Shown piece by piece: positions 17,375 through 26,039 of a DNA stretch of 64,000 bases (position 1 is the first letter of the stretch; the number at the start of each line of letters is the position of its first letter). The position numbers and the translations under genes were made by a program. The notes below the pieces were generated by a model, which ran no database searches, was not told the origin of the DNA, and saw only the letters and a list, made by a program, of their open reading frames with translations. Source of the stretch: UBA935 sp031555615 (GTDB lineage: Bacteria > Bacillota > Clostridia > Lachnospirales > Lachnospiraceae); the NCBI GenBank assembly GCA_031555615.1, contig JAVBUF010000042.1, forward strand, positions 25,584 to 89,583. The letters run 5' to 3'.

Positions 17375-19771
17375 ATGAAAAAGGTGGATTTTAACAAAGG
17401 TTGGTTGTTACAAAAAGATGGCAGTGCAGAAGTAGCGGAAGTCAATCTTCCTCATGATGCAATGTTATCGGAAGAAAGGACAAAGGAAGCCACAACGGGC
17501 GGTGCGGGTGCTTATTTCCATGGCGGCAAATACTATTATCGAAAAAATTTAAGACTGCCGCAGGAGTGGCAGGGACATACGCTCATACTGTCATGTGAAG
17601 GCGTTTATCATAATGCCCAGGTAATTGTAAATCATCAGATGATTACAGAATGGCCTTATGGATATTCGGGATTTTACGTAAATTTGACAGAGTACTTATC
17701 GCTAACAGAAGAAAATGTCATTGAAATTATTGCCGACAATGAAAAGACACCAAATAGCAGATGGTATTCCGGAAGTGGCATATACAGAGAGGTGAAGCTG
17801 CTGATTGCCGGTAAATCCTACATAAAACCGGAAGGGGTAAGAGTAACCACAGTAGGAAAAGACCGAATACGGGTTACTTCGGCTGTGGCCGGTGAGGGTG
17901 ATGTCTGTGTGGAAATCATGGATGGAACCAGGATTGTTGCTTCGGGAACCGGCGAAGAAGTAGAATTGACAATAAAGGATGCCTCATTGTGGAGCGAGGA
18001 TAATCCACATTTATACCTATGCAGGGTCAGATTAAAGAGCAATGATCAAGTGATTGACGAAGAGACCGTCCGATTTGGTATGAGAATGCTTTCATGGAGC
18101 GGGAAAGGATTTTTTGTTAACGGAAAAAAAACGTTGTTACGTGGTTCCTGCATTCACCATGACAATGGTGTTTTGGGGGCATGTGATTTTAAGGATGCCG
18201 AGTACAGACGTGTACGGATCATGAAAGAAGCGGGTTTTAATGCTATCAGAAGTTCTCATAATCCCATTTCAAGCGTCATGTTGGATGCCTGTGATGAACT
18301 GGGAATCTATGTAATGGATGAAACCTACGATTATTGGCTGGTTCATAAGAATCAGTACGACCATGCCAAAGATACCTTTCAGAAGTGGTGGAAAAAGGAT
18401 ACAGACTCCATGATCGGAAAAGATTATAATCATCCATCGGTGGTCATGTATTCCATTGGAAATGAGGTCTCGGAACTTGGTACAACTGAGGGGCAGGCGC
18501 TTTGCAGGGAAATAGCGGACTATGTCAGGCAGGCGGATCAAACAAGAGGGGTCACCTGTGGAATAAACCTCATGCTGGCATCCATGGCAGCCAAAGGCGG
18601 TGGTATCTATGGAGACAAAAAGAACGGAAAAGAGAATAAAAATGGCAGCATGTCCATGGACAGTATGCCAACCAGCACATTTTACAATGTGCTGATGAAT
18701 AAAATGGGAGGCATTATCGATAAAATGGCTTCCAGGCCGGCAGCCGATAAGGTATGTGATCAAATTGTTCCTTCCCTGGATATACCGGGATATAATTACG
18801 CCACATCGCGATATGAGAAAGAATACAGGAACCATCCGGAACGCTGTATTGTCGGCTCGGAAACCTTACCGAAATCACTCTATCAAAACTGGGAATTTGT
18901 AAAAAAGTTTCCCAATTTGATTGGAGATTTCATGTGGACAGGGTGGGATTATCTGGGAGAAACCGGGCTCGGAACAATTCGGTATGTGGATAAAAAAACA
19001 GGTGAAAATGCATATTCGGGACTTGCCATATTGGCAGGCTGCGGCGTGATCGATATCTGTGGAACGATGCGGCCGGAGACAGGATGGAACAAAATCATCT
19101 GGGGCTTGCAGACCAAGCCTGTACTTGCAGCAGATCCGATTATGTATAGCAATCATAAAAAGGGTGCATCCATGTGGCGAAATACCGATGCGGTTGAAAG
19201 CTGGTCATGGGAAGGATATGAAGGCAGCAGGACGTTTGTTACAGTGTATGCGAAGGAACATCGGGTAGATTTGTACTGTAATGATAGAAAAATTGGCTCT
19301 AAAAAGATTAAAGAGTGTAAAGCTGTGTTTAAGAAGGTACCGTATACACCTGGAAAACTTATCGCAATTACTTATGATGAAAAGGGAAAAGAAGTTGAAA
19401 AAGCAGAACTTATTTCTGCTACAGGTAAGACATCCATAGAGCTGGGCTGTGACAGACAGACATTGCAGTGCAATGGGCAGGATTTGTGTTTTATCGAGGT
19501 GAAGCTTGTCGGAGAAAATAATATGATCAAATCTTCTGTGGATCAATATCTTACGGTTTGTGTGGAAGGCGCCGGGATTCTGCAGGGGTTTGGATCGGCG
19601 GTTCCCAATACAAGCGACAGCTTTATCAGCGGCAGATATCCGACCTATTATGGCAGGGCTCTCATTGTGGTAAGAGCCGGTTATGAACCCGGAGAGATTA
19701 AAGTAACAGTAAGGGGAGAAGGTCTGGAAGATAAGGAAGTTCACATCTCCGTAAGCGCGGTGATTGTTTGA
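17375..19771 (+). CDS. Glycoside hydrolase family 2, second copy
   Basis: GH2 beta-glycosidase of 798 aa. The N-terminal sugar-binding domain has VNLPHDAML and RWYSGSGIYREVKL, typical of the clade that includes many gut GH2 enzymes. The barrel carries RGSCIHHDNGVLGA, acid/base Glu364 in YSIGNEVSE and likely nucleophile Glu496 in IVGSETLPKS. Residues about 405-465 form a Lys/Met/Gly-rich insertion between these motifs. A C-terminal DUF4982/Ig-like region follows (KPVLAADPIMYSNH, then RVDLYCNDRKIGSKK). No signal peptide. It differs from the GH2 at 7323 in architecture and lacks that protein's helical tail. Confidence 0.87.
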   Translation: MKKVDFNKGWLLQKDGSAEVAEVNLPHDAMLSEERTKEATTGGAGAYFHGGKYYYRKNLRLPQEWQGHTLILSCEGVYHNAQVIVNHQMITEWPYGYSGFYVNLTEYLSLTEENVIEIIADNEKTPNSRWYSGSGIYREVKLLIAGKSYIKPEGVRVTTVGKDRIRVTSAVAGEGDVCVEIMDGTRIVASGTGEEVELTIKDASLWSEDNPHLYLCRVRLKSNDQVIDEETVRFGMRMLSWSGKGFFVNGKKTLLRGSCIHHDNGVLGACDFKDAEYRRVRIMKEAGFNAIRSSHNPISSVMLDACDELGIYVMDETYDYWLVHKNQYDHAKDTFQKWWKKDTDSMIGKDYNHPSVVMYSIGNEVSELGTTEGQALCREIADYVRQADQTRGVTCGINLMLASMAAKGGGIYGDKKNGKENKNGSMSMDSMPTSTFYNVLMNKMGGIIDKMASRPAADKVCDQIVPSLDIPGYNYATSRYEKEYRNHPERCIVGSETLPKSLYQNWEFVKKFPNLIGDFMWTGWDYLGETGLGTIRYVDKKTGENAYSGLAILAGCGVIDICGTMRPETGWNKIIWGLQTKPVLAADPIMYSNHKKGASMWRNTDAVESWSWEGYEGSRTFVTVYAKEHRVDLYCNDRKIGSKKIKECKAVFKKVPYTPGKLIAITYDEKGKEVEKAELISATGKTSIELGCDRQTLQCNGQDLCFIEVKLVGENNMIKSSVDQYLTVCVEGAGILQGFGSAVPNTSDSFISGRYPTYYGRALIVVRAGYEPGEIKVTVRGEGLEDKEVHISVSAVIV

Positions 19772-19828
19772 CGCAGAAACGCATGTTTGGTACAATATGA
19801 ATATGCAATGATATGAAAAGGAGAAAAA

Positions 19829-20164
19829 GTGAAAAAGGTAAACTTATTAATTATAATCGGTTTGCTTGTGATATCCGGATATGCCATGCGTGTATGCTAT
19901 GAAATGGGGATTGTCAGAGATGCATTCAATATCTCCGGTAACGCGGCGGTGTCTTTATCATGGCTGGAACTGTTTGTTGTATTAGGTTTACCGATCCTAT
20001 TTATGATCCTAAACATAATATTTCTGATAGCTAAGCGATATAGTAAAGTTATAGGGACAATATTGATCATTTTAAGTATCGGAGTAATTTTATTATCAGG
20101 ATTCTTTACCTATAAGGAAACTATTGAAATGAGCAAATATACACAAGCAGAGCAAATGAAATAA
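19829..20164 (+). CDS. Small three-TM membrane protein
   Basis: A 111-aa protein starting at GTG 19829 after AAGGAG. Three hydrophobic segments are visible: near residues 3-24 (LLIIIGLLVISGYAM), 41-65 (LSWLELFVVLGLPILFMILNII) and 72-95 (VIGTILIILSIGVILLSGFF). No family recognised. It lies 57 bp after the GH2 gene without a terminator between, so it may be the last gene of that transcript. A large hairpin terminator follows it. Confidence 0.6.
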   Translation: MKKVNLLIIIGLLVISGYAMRVCYEMGIVRDAFNISGNAAVSLSWLELFVVLGLPILFMILNIIFLIAKRYSKVIGTILIILSIGVILLSGFFTYKETIEMSKYTQAEQMK

Positions 20165-20190
20165 TCAAACAATCAAATAATCCAATAATT

Positions 20191-20257
20191 AAGAGTGTTT
20201 TTATTACTGCTAACTTTTTTCCGTTATTAGCAGATCATAAGAATGCTCTTTTTATTT
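20191..20257 (+). terminator. Long hairpin terminator
   Basis: Outer stem AAGAGTGTTTTTAT with ATAAGAATGCTCTT (some G-U pairs), inner stem CTGCTAA with TTAGCAG, then a T-run. Confidence 0.75.
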
Positions 20258-20287
20258 GGTATCTCCTTATATATTTTTGAACTTAGG

Positions 20288-20337
20288 CGAACATACGTTC
20301 AAAAAAACTTGACATCAGAAAGTATGTTCGATACAAT
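20288..20337 (+). promoter_or_regulatory. SOS promoter: two LexA boxes around a consensus sigma-A promoter
   Basis: GAACATACGTTC at 20289-20300 matches the Gram-positive LexA core GAAC-N4-GTTC exactly. A second near match, GAAAGTATGTTC, lies at 20318-20329. The promoter is TTGACA (20309-20314), 17-bp spacer, TACAAT (20332-20337), so the second box is inside the spacer. It drives the radical-SAM/TIGR03915 gene pair. Sites are read directly; LexA control is an inference from the well-known box. Confidence 0.85.
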
Positions 20338-20411
20338 GATGGTATATAATAATGGATAACGCAATGTGAAGCACAATGAATTAAAATGAATTAAAATGAA
20401 GGAAGAAGACT

Positions 20412-21773
20412 ATGGAGATTCGGATTTCGGAAGACACATCAATAATGGATAAGCTGGGCATTCTTTCGGATGCAGCTAAATACGATGTTTCCTGCAGCTC
20501 CAGCGGAGTGGATCGAAAAGGCGACGGAACCGGTATCGGGAACACCGCCGCCGGGGGAATCTGTCATAGCTTCAGTTCCGACGGGCGATGTATATCTCTT
20601 CTGAAAGTGCTGTTTACCAACGAATGCATTTATGACTGCAAATATTGCATTAACCGGAAGTCCAATGATGTCCCCCGGGCTTCCTTTACCCCGGAGGAAA
20701 TCTGCAATCTGACCATTGAATTTTACCGGCGTAATTTTATTGAAGGCCTGTTTTTAAGCTCCGGCATTCTGTATAACCCGGATTACACCATGGAACTGAT
20801 CTACCAGGCCGTATATAAACTGCGGACGGAATACCGGTTTCAGGGCTATATCCACGTCAAGGCGATCCCGGGTGCCAGTCCCATGATTATCCAGAAGGTG
20901 GGATTTTTAGCCGACCGGATGAGTGTCAATCTGGAATTGCCCACAGCTCAGGGCTTAAGCGAATTAGCCCCCAATAAACATCGTAAAACCATTCTGATGC
21001 CCATGCGGCAGATTCAGCAAAGCATTCATAATAATAAAAACGAATTGGTATTGTATAAGAAAGCCCCCTCATTTGTCCCCGGCGGGCAGTCCACCCAGAT
21101 GATTGTGGGAGCCACCCCGGAAAATGATTATCAGATTATGTCGGTGGCGGAGAATCTCTATCAGAAATTTGAATTGAAAAGGGTTTACTATTCGGCCTTT
21201 GTGAATATTAATGAAGACAAAGAACTGCCGGCCTTGCCCGGCGGTCCCCCGCTGCTGCGGGAGCACCGGCTCTATCAGGCGGACTGGCTGCTGCGCTTCT
21301 ATGGCTTTCGGGCCGATGAACTGCTTAGCGAGCAGAAGCCTAATTTTAATGTTTTGCTGGACCCCAAGGCCGACTGGGCTCTAAGGCATCTGGAGCAGTT
21401 CCCGGTAGAAATCAACCGGGCGGATTATCAGACCATTTTACGGGTTCCCGGTATCGGGGTAAAAAGTGCCCAGCGTATTGTCCGTGCCAGGCGGAATGGA
21501 ACGCTGCGCTTTGATGATTTAAAAAAAATCGGAGTAGTGTTAAAGCGGGCACTGTATTTTATCACCTGCAGCGGTAAGATGATGTACAACACCCGTATCG
21601 AAGAGGATTATATTACCAGAAACCTGCTGTCTGTAAAGGAAAAGCTGCCTTTTGATAAAGATGGGGTTACTTATAAACAGCTGTCTTTGTTTGATGATAT
21701 GAACTTTCACCCGGATGAAGATATGACAGGGCGATTATTTGAAGGGCGCAGTGTGGTACTGGGACAGCTATAG
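20412..21773 (+). CDS. Putative DNA modification/repair radical SAM protein (TIGR03916-like)
   Basis: Radical SAM protein of 453 aa. The 4Fe-4S motif is CIYDCKYC (Cys72, Cys76, Cys79). The C-terminal third has a helix-hairpin-helix DNA-binding segment with VPGIGVKSAQRIVRARR and LKKIGVVLKRALYFI. This combination, with a TIGR03915-type partner gene following, matches the family described as putative DNA modification/repair radical SAM proteins linked to uracil-DNA-glycosylase-like partners. The chemistry is not known. The LexA-box promoter directly upstream supports a DNA-damage role. It is 11 bp from the next gene and cotranscribed with it. Confidence 0.88.
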   Translation: MEIRISEDTSIMDKLGILSDAAKYDVSCSSSGVDRKGDGTGIGNTAAGGICHSFSSDGRCISLLKVLFTNECIYDCKYCINRKSNDVPRASFTPEEICNLTIEFYRRNFIEGLFLSSGILYNPDYTMELIYQAVYKLRTEYRFQGYIHVKAIPGASPMIIQKVGFLADRMSVNLELPTAQGLSELAPNKHRKTILMPMRQIQQSIHNNKNELVLYKKAPSFVPGGQSTQMIVGATPENDYQIMSVAENLYQKFELKRVYYSAFVNINEDKELPALPGGPPLLREHRLYQADWLLRFYGFRADELLSEQKPNFNVLLDPKADWALRHLEQFPVEINRADYQTILRVPGIGVKSAQRIVRARRNGTLRFDDLKKIGVVLKRALYFITCSGKMMYNTRIEEDYITRNLLSVKEKLPFDKDGVTYKQLSLFDDMNFHPDEDMTGRLFEGRSVVLGQL

Positions 21774-21784
21774 AGGGAAAATTT

Positions 21785-22567
21785 ATGGAATTATATTTGC
21801 AGTGTGAAGATTCACTGGAGGGGATTTTTACAGGAATTTATGATGCTTATGCCAGTAAGCGTCCCCATCCGGAGATTCATATCCAGATTGGTGAGGAAGA
21901 AAATTTACGATTATTTGCCGAATACAGGGAAACAGCGGCTGACAGTGGCAAAGCCGCCAAGGTAGCCCGGACCATTAACAGGGAGTTTGGTACGGAAGGC
22001 TATATGGCTATATGCCGCGCCCTGGCTTCGGCTGATACAGGGAAAGGAGAAGCCATCTATAAGGCGGTGGTAAAAGGGCTTTCCATGCCCAATCCCCGGG
22101 AAATCATGGGCAATCTGTCGGATGAGCATATTCTGAAGGTATTTGAACTGGCTCGTTTCAGTGCCAATGAAACTCATTTTCTGGTAGAGTTTATACGCTT
22201 TCGGGAATTGGAAAATGGTATTCTGTATGCCAGAACCGGGCCAAAGAACAACGTCCTGACCTTTGTAATGCCTCATTTTGCCGACCGGCTGCCCTTAGAA
22301 AACTTCGTGATCTACGACGAAACAAGAGGGATCTATGGACTGCATCCGGCACGGAAGGACTGGTATGTGGTGACGGAAGGAGCTGATTCGGCACCGGCAG
22401 CAGGCGAACATGTTCTATCGGAAAATGAAAAAAAGTACAGTGAACTTTTTACTTCTTTTTTTCATACCATAGCAATAAAAGAACGTAATAATCTCAAATT
22501 ACAAAGGAATATGCTGCCCCTTCGTTATCGTGAATATATGACAGAATTCAACCAAATAATGAAGTAA
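21785..22567 (+). CDS. TIGR03915/DUF4130-type putative DNA metabolism protein
   Basis: 260-aa protein that follows the radical SAM gene by 11 bp, the usual pairing. The family is related to uracil-DNA-glycosylase-like proteins. Visible conserved pieces are DSLEGIFTGIYDAY at the N-terminus, ANETHFLVEFIRFREL in mid-chain, HFADRLPLENFVIYDETRGIYGLH, and a C-terminal FFHTIAIKERNNLKLQRNMLPLRYREYMTEF. The RNxxLQxxxLPxRYRxxMTEF ending is typical of the family. Likely SOS-induced from the LexA-box promoter at 20288-20337. Biochemical function unknown. Confidence 0.85.
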   Translation: MELYLQCEDSLEGIFTGIYDAYASKRPHPEIHIQIGEEENLRLFAEYRETAADSGKAAKVARTINREFGTEGYMAICRALASADTGKGEAIYKAVVKGLSMPNPREIMGNLSDEHILKVFELARFSANETHFLVEFIRFRELENGILYARTGPKNNVLTFVMPHFADRLPLENFVIYDETRGIYGLHPARKDWYVVTEGADSAPAAGEHVLSENEKKYSELFTSFFHTIAIKERNNLKLQRNMLPLRYREYMTEFNQIMK

Positions 22568-22872
22568 AGCGTGACGAAATTATCCGGTAGATAAATAAAG
22601 ATTTTTGCTAATAGCGGATAGAATCCGGATAAAATCCGTGTAAAATATATGCAAAATGACCAGAATGGAATCTTTATATAAAAGTTATTGGATTTCTTAT
22701 GAAACTATTGTATAATTATTGTCATTTTGGGTAAAATTGTAATAAATAAAATGCTTTACAAAATACTAAATACGGTGATAAAGTAAGGATATTACCACAA
22801 GAAAACGGTTTCTCTAATCGTTAATGGACTGTATGTGATAATATAAAAAGAGAGAATAGGAAGGTGATAATT
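22568..22872 (+). other. Intergenic region without recognisable gene
   Basis: About 300 bp, AT-rich. No open frame with a ribosome site and no riboswitch or tRNA fold seen. It presumably holds the promoter of the HPr-like gene; candidate -10-like AT stretches occur near 22845 but no convincing -35. Confidence 0.4.
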
Positions 22873-23100
22873 ATGATGCAGTACAAAATCAATTTAAGCA
22901 TGGAACAGGTCAGTGATTTCGTAAAAACAGCCGCAAAGTGTGATTTCGATATCGATATTTCCTACAACAGCTTTGTTGTTGATGCTAAATCCATTGTAGG
23001 TGTCTTAGGTCTTGACTTACGCCGGGTATTAACGGTTACCTGCAGTGATTATGATCCTGATTTTGATTCGTATATGAAGCAATTTGCCGTTGCATGCTGA
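22873..23100 (+). CDS. HPr-like protein lacking the active-site histidine
   Basis: A small 75-aa protein. The stretch FDIDISYNSFVVDAKSIVGVLGLDL matches the HPr fold region around its regulatory serine (normally NxKSxMGVxxL). The N-terminal GLHARP phosphorylation loop of true HPr is absent and replaced by NLSMEQVSDFVKTAAK. It cannot carry PTS phosphate on His15; a regulatory or structural role is possible. The ribosome site AAGGTGAT (22861-22868) is complementary to the 16S 3' end and supports ATG 22873 (or 22876). Monocistronic: a strong terminator follows. Confidence 0.75.
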   Translation: MMQYKINLSMEQVSDFVKTAAKCDFDIDISYNSFVVDAKSIVGVLGLDLRRVLTVTCSDYDPDFDSYMKQFAVAC

Positions 23101-23142
23101 GAGGTGAGTGAGTAACAGTGCTCTCCATAGTAAGTAAATATT

Positions 23143-23187
23143 GACTCCCTGATGAAAAGCGCATAGTATTTCATCAGGGAGTCTTTA
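23143..23187 (+). terminator. Rho-independent terminator, 15-bp stem
   Basis: GACTCCCTGATGAAA (23143-23157) pairs perfectly with 23169-23183, followed by TTTAATTT. Confidence 0.85.
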
Positions 23188-23211
23188 ATTTAACGTGAAA
23201 AGGAAAAGTAT

Positions 23212-25611
23212 ATGGAATTACATATCTCGGTCAGAAATCTGGTAGAATTTATTTTGCGCAGCGGCAATATTGATAACCGCAGATCGGTAGCATCTGAGAC
23301 GGCCATGCAGGAGGGCGGACGTATCCACCGTATGATACAGCGGCGGATGGGAACGGACTATCGTGCGGAGGTTTCCTTGAAGTACCTTTATGAGACCCCC
23401 CAATATGTTATTGTGATTGAAGGCCGGGTAGATGGCATTATCAGCGTCCCCGGCCAGACCGTAACCATTGACGAGATTAAAGGAACCTACCGGGAAGTAT
23501 CCCGGATGAAGGAAGCTGTCTTTGTGCATCTGGCCCAGGCCAAATGCTATGCCTATATTTATGCCCAGCAAAATCAATTACAGCATATTCGTATCCAAAT
23601 GACATATTGTAATATAGATACCGAGGAACTGAAATACTTTCATCATGAATATTCATTCATAGAATTACGCTCCTGGTTTGAAGAGGTAATGGAGCAATAT
23701 CAAAAATGGGCAGATTTTGAGAATGAGTGGAAGGAAAAAAGACTTCAGTCAATCAAAGATTTGGCCTTTCCGTTTCCGTACCGGAACGGTCAAAAAGAAC
23801 TGGTAACCTATGTATATCAGACCGTTTATCATAAACGGAAGTTATATATTGAGGCTCCCACCGGAGTGGGAAAGACCATTTCCACAGTGTTTCCGGCCAT
23901 CAAGGCAATGGGGGAGGGGATGGGTGAAAAATTATTTTATCTCACCGCCAAAACCATCACCAGAACAGTTGCGGAAGAGACCTTCGGACTGCTGCGTGAA
24001 CAGGGGCTTAAGTTTAAAACGGTTATATTGACTGCTAAGGACAAAGTGTGTTTTATGGAAGAAACCGAGTGTAATCCCCTGGCCTGTCCTTATGCCAATG
24101 GGCACTATGACCGCATAAACGACGCCATTTTTGCGCTATTGACCGAGACGGACAGCTTTACCAGGGAAAATATCGAAGCCTATGCAAAGCAGTTTCAGGT
24201 ATGCCCTTTTGAGATGTGTCTGGATATGAGCCTTTTTGCCGATGGGGTGATTGGTGATTATAACTATGTGTTTGATCCTCATGTTTATTTAAAACGGTTC
24301 TTTTCCGAGGGGGTTAAGGGGGATTACCTCTTTTTGATCGATGAGGCTCATAATCTGGTGGAACGGGGCCGGGAAATGTACAGTGCGGTTCTTTATAAGG
24401 AGGATTTTCTGGAATTAAAGAAAACCGTCAAAGAGGTTGACGCTTATATGGCCAGAATGCTGGATAAGTGCAATAAGGAGCTTCTGGCCCTGAAGCGGGA
24501 ATGTGAAGATTATCAGGTGGAACCTTTTCTGGAACCCTTTCAGCGGGCACTGGCCCGTCTTTGGGCGGCCATGGACAAATATCTGGAGGAGCATGAGGCC
24601 AGTCCGGTGAGAAAGGAAGTGCTGGACTTTTATTTTCAGGTAAGTCACTTTCAGGCCATGAGCGAACTGATGGATGAAAATTATGTTGTCTATTCACAGA
24701 TTGATTCCGCCGGCGGTTTTTTGGTTAAACTTTTTTGTGTCAATCCTACGGTGAACCTCCGGGATTGCATGATGCGGGGGCGGAGTACCATCCTTTTTTC
24801 AGCGACGCTGCTGCCCATCCAGTATTATAAAAAGCTGTTGGGAGCCAGCCCCGGAGATTATGAGGTGTATGCCCAGTCAGTATTTCAGGCGGACAAAAAG
24901 GGATTATTCATAGCCGAGGATGTGACCAGTAAATATTCCCGCCGGAGTGATACGGAGTTTTATAATATCGCCCGTTATGTTCATGAGGTTGTGAAAAACC
25001 GCCACGGGAACTATTTGGTATTCTTTCCCTCCCACCAATTTCTGCAAAGGATATATGAGATATTCAGAGAGCATTTCCAGGGAGAAGAGGAAGTAGAATG
25101 TATCCTCCAGGAAGAATATATGAATGAACAGGCCAGGGAGGCCTTTTTAAGGCGCTTTATGGGGAATGAAGAGGTCCGGCTGGAGGACATTATCGGCATG
25201 GACATAGAGATAGAGATAGAGGAAAAAAGCCTGGTGGGGTTCTGTGTGTCAGGGGGAATCTTCAGCGAAGGAATTGATTTGAAGAATGACAGTCTCATCG
25301 GTGTGATGATCATCGGAACCGGATTGCCGCAAGTGTGTGTGGAAAGAGAAATCCTGAAAAACTACTTTGACGATCAGGGTGAAAATGGTTTCGATTATGC
25401 CTACCGGCTGCCGGGCATGAATAAAGTCCTGCAGGCTGCCGGACGGGTCATCCGGACCCAGGAGGATATCGGGATCGTGGTGCTTCTGGATGAACGCTTC
25501 CTGAATCTGTCTTACCGTAAGATGTTTCCTCGGGAATGGGAAAATTATGAAGTTGTGAAGGTGGAACAGATTGCCGGGCGGATTGAAAAATTCTGGAATG
25601 ACTGGCTGTAA
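23212..25611 (+). CDS. PD-(D/E)XK nuclease-XPD/DinG-type helicase fusion
   Basis: DNA helicase of 799 aa. Residues 1-150 look like a Cas4/RecB-type nuclease: Asp74 in EGRVDGI, Glu88 and Lys90 in IDEIKGT, and Gln109/Tyr113 in HLAQAKCYAYIYA. Then comes a superfamily-2 XPD-like helicase: Walker A APTGVGKT (215-222), a cysteine cluster for a 4Fe-4S centre (Cys280, Cys287, Cys292, Cys331, Cys336), DEAH at 377-380, and motif VI QAAGRVIRT near the end. A role in processing branched or damaged DNA is inferred from the family. No LexA box was seen immediately upstream. The gene starts 25 bp after the HPr-like gene's terminator. Confidence 0.87.
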   Translation: MELHISVRNLVEFILRSGNIDNRRSVASETAMQEGGRIHRMIQRRMGTDYRAEVSLKYLYETPQYVIVIEGRVDGIISVPGQTVTIDEIKGTYREVSRMKEAVFVHLAQAKCYAYIYAQQNQLQHIRIQMTYCNIDTEELKYFHHEYSFIELRSWFEEVMEQYQKWADFENEWKEKRLQSIKDLAFPFPYRNGQKELVTYVYQTVYHKRKLYIEAPTGVGKTISTVFPAIKAMGEGMGEKLFYLTAKTITRTVAEETFGLLREQGLKFKTVILTAKDKVCFMEETECNPLACPYANGHYDRINDAIFALLTETDSFTRENIEAYAKQFQVCPFEMCLDMSLFADGVIGDYNYVFDPHVYLKRFFSEGVKGDYLFLIDEAHNLVERGREMYSAVLYKEDFLELKKTVKEVDAYMARMLDKCNKELLALKRECEDYQVEPFLEPFQRALARLWAAMDKYLEEHEASPVRKEVLDFYFQVSHFQAMSELMDENYVVYSQIDSAGGFLVKLFCVNPTVNLRDCMMRGRSTILFSATLLPIQYYKKLLGASPGDYEVYAQSVFQADKKGLFIAEDVTSKYSRRSDTEFYNIARYVHEVVKNRHGNYLVFFPSHQFLQRIYEIFREHFQGEEEVECILQEEYMNEQAREAFLRRFMGNEEVRLEDIIGMDIEIEIEEKSLVGFCVSGGIFSEGIDLKNDSLIGVMIIGTGLPQVCVEREILKNYFDDQGENGFDYAYRLPGMNKVLQAAGRVIRTQEDIGIVVLLDERFLNLSYRKMFPREWENYEVVKVEQIAGRIEKFWNDWL

Positions 25612-26039
25612 GGATTGTGGATAACATAATATGCACACAGGTTGACATAATGTCTGAATGGGGTAATAAATTATGTAAACACCTTCAAAACTCCAAAATG
25701 AGGTCAAAAGTGGGGGAATGACGTCAGTTTTTATGAAAAAAGTAGTCAAAGTCACCATAAGTGACACATGTGTCGTTGTGGATAACTATGTGGAAATGGG
25801 GGATTTCTTTTGAAATGATGATTTTGTCCACTGAAAAAATTTGCAAGTTAAAACTTCTTTTTTCAAAAAATACTATATGGGTCAATTTTGTTATGTCTAC
25901 AAAAACGATATAAAAACGCGAAGAAAATGTCGGGTAAAGTTTTCGTAAATACCCTAGGCATGGGGAATGGTTTATGCTATGATTAAATTTGGCTAAAGAG
26001 CAGCGAACGCTCTGGCGGTATTTAGGAGGAAAAGAAAAA
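25612..26039 (+). other. AT-rich intergenic region with two DnaA-box matches
   Basis: No gene seen in 428 bp. TGTGGATAA, the reverse of the DnaA box TTATCCACA, occurs exactly at 25616-25624 and 25777-25785. Between them lies GTCACCATAAGTGACACATGTGTC-like dyad sequence around 25751-25774. The right part holds the presumed promoter of the GH13 gene; an in-frame TTG at 25989 is not favoured as its start. Confidence 0.4.

Noticed and set aside
25612..26039. Possible replication origin because of DnaA boxes
   Set aside because: Only two exact boxes, no dnaA/dnaN genes and no cluster of boxes next to a clear unwinding region.
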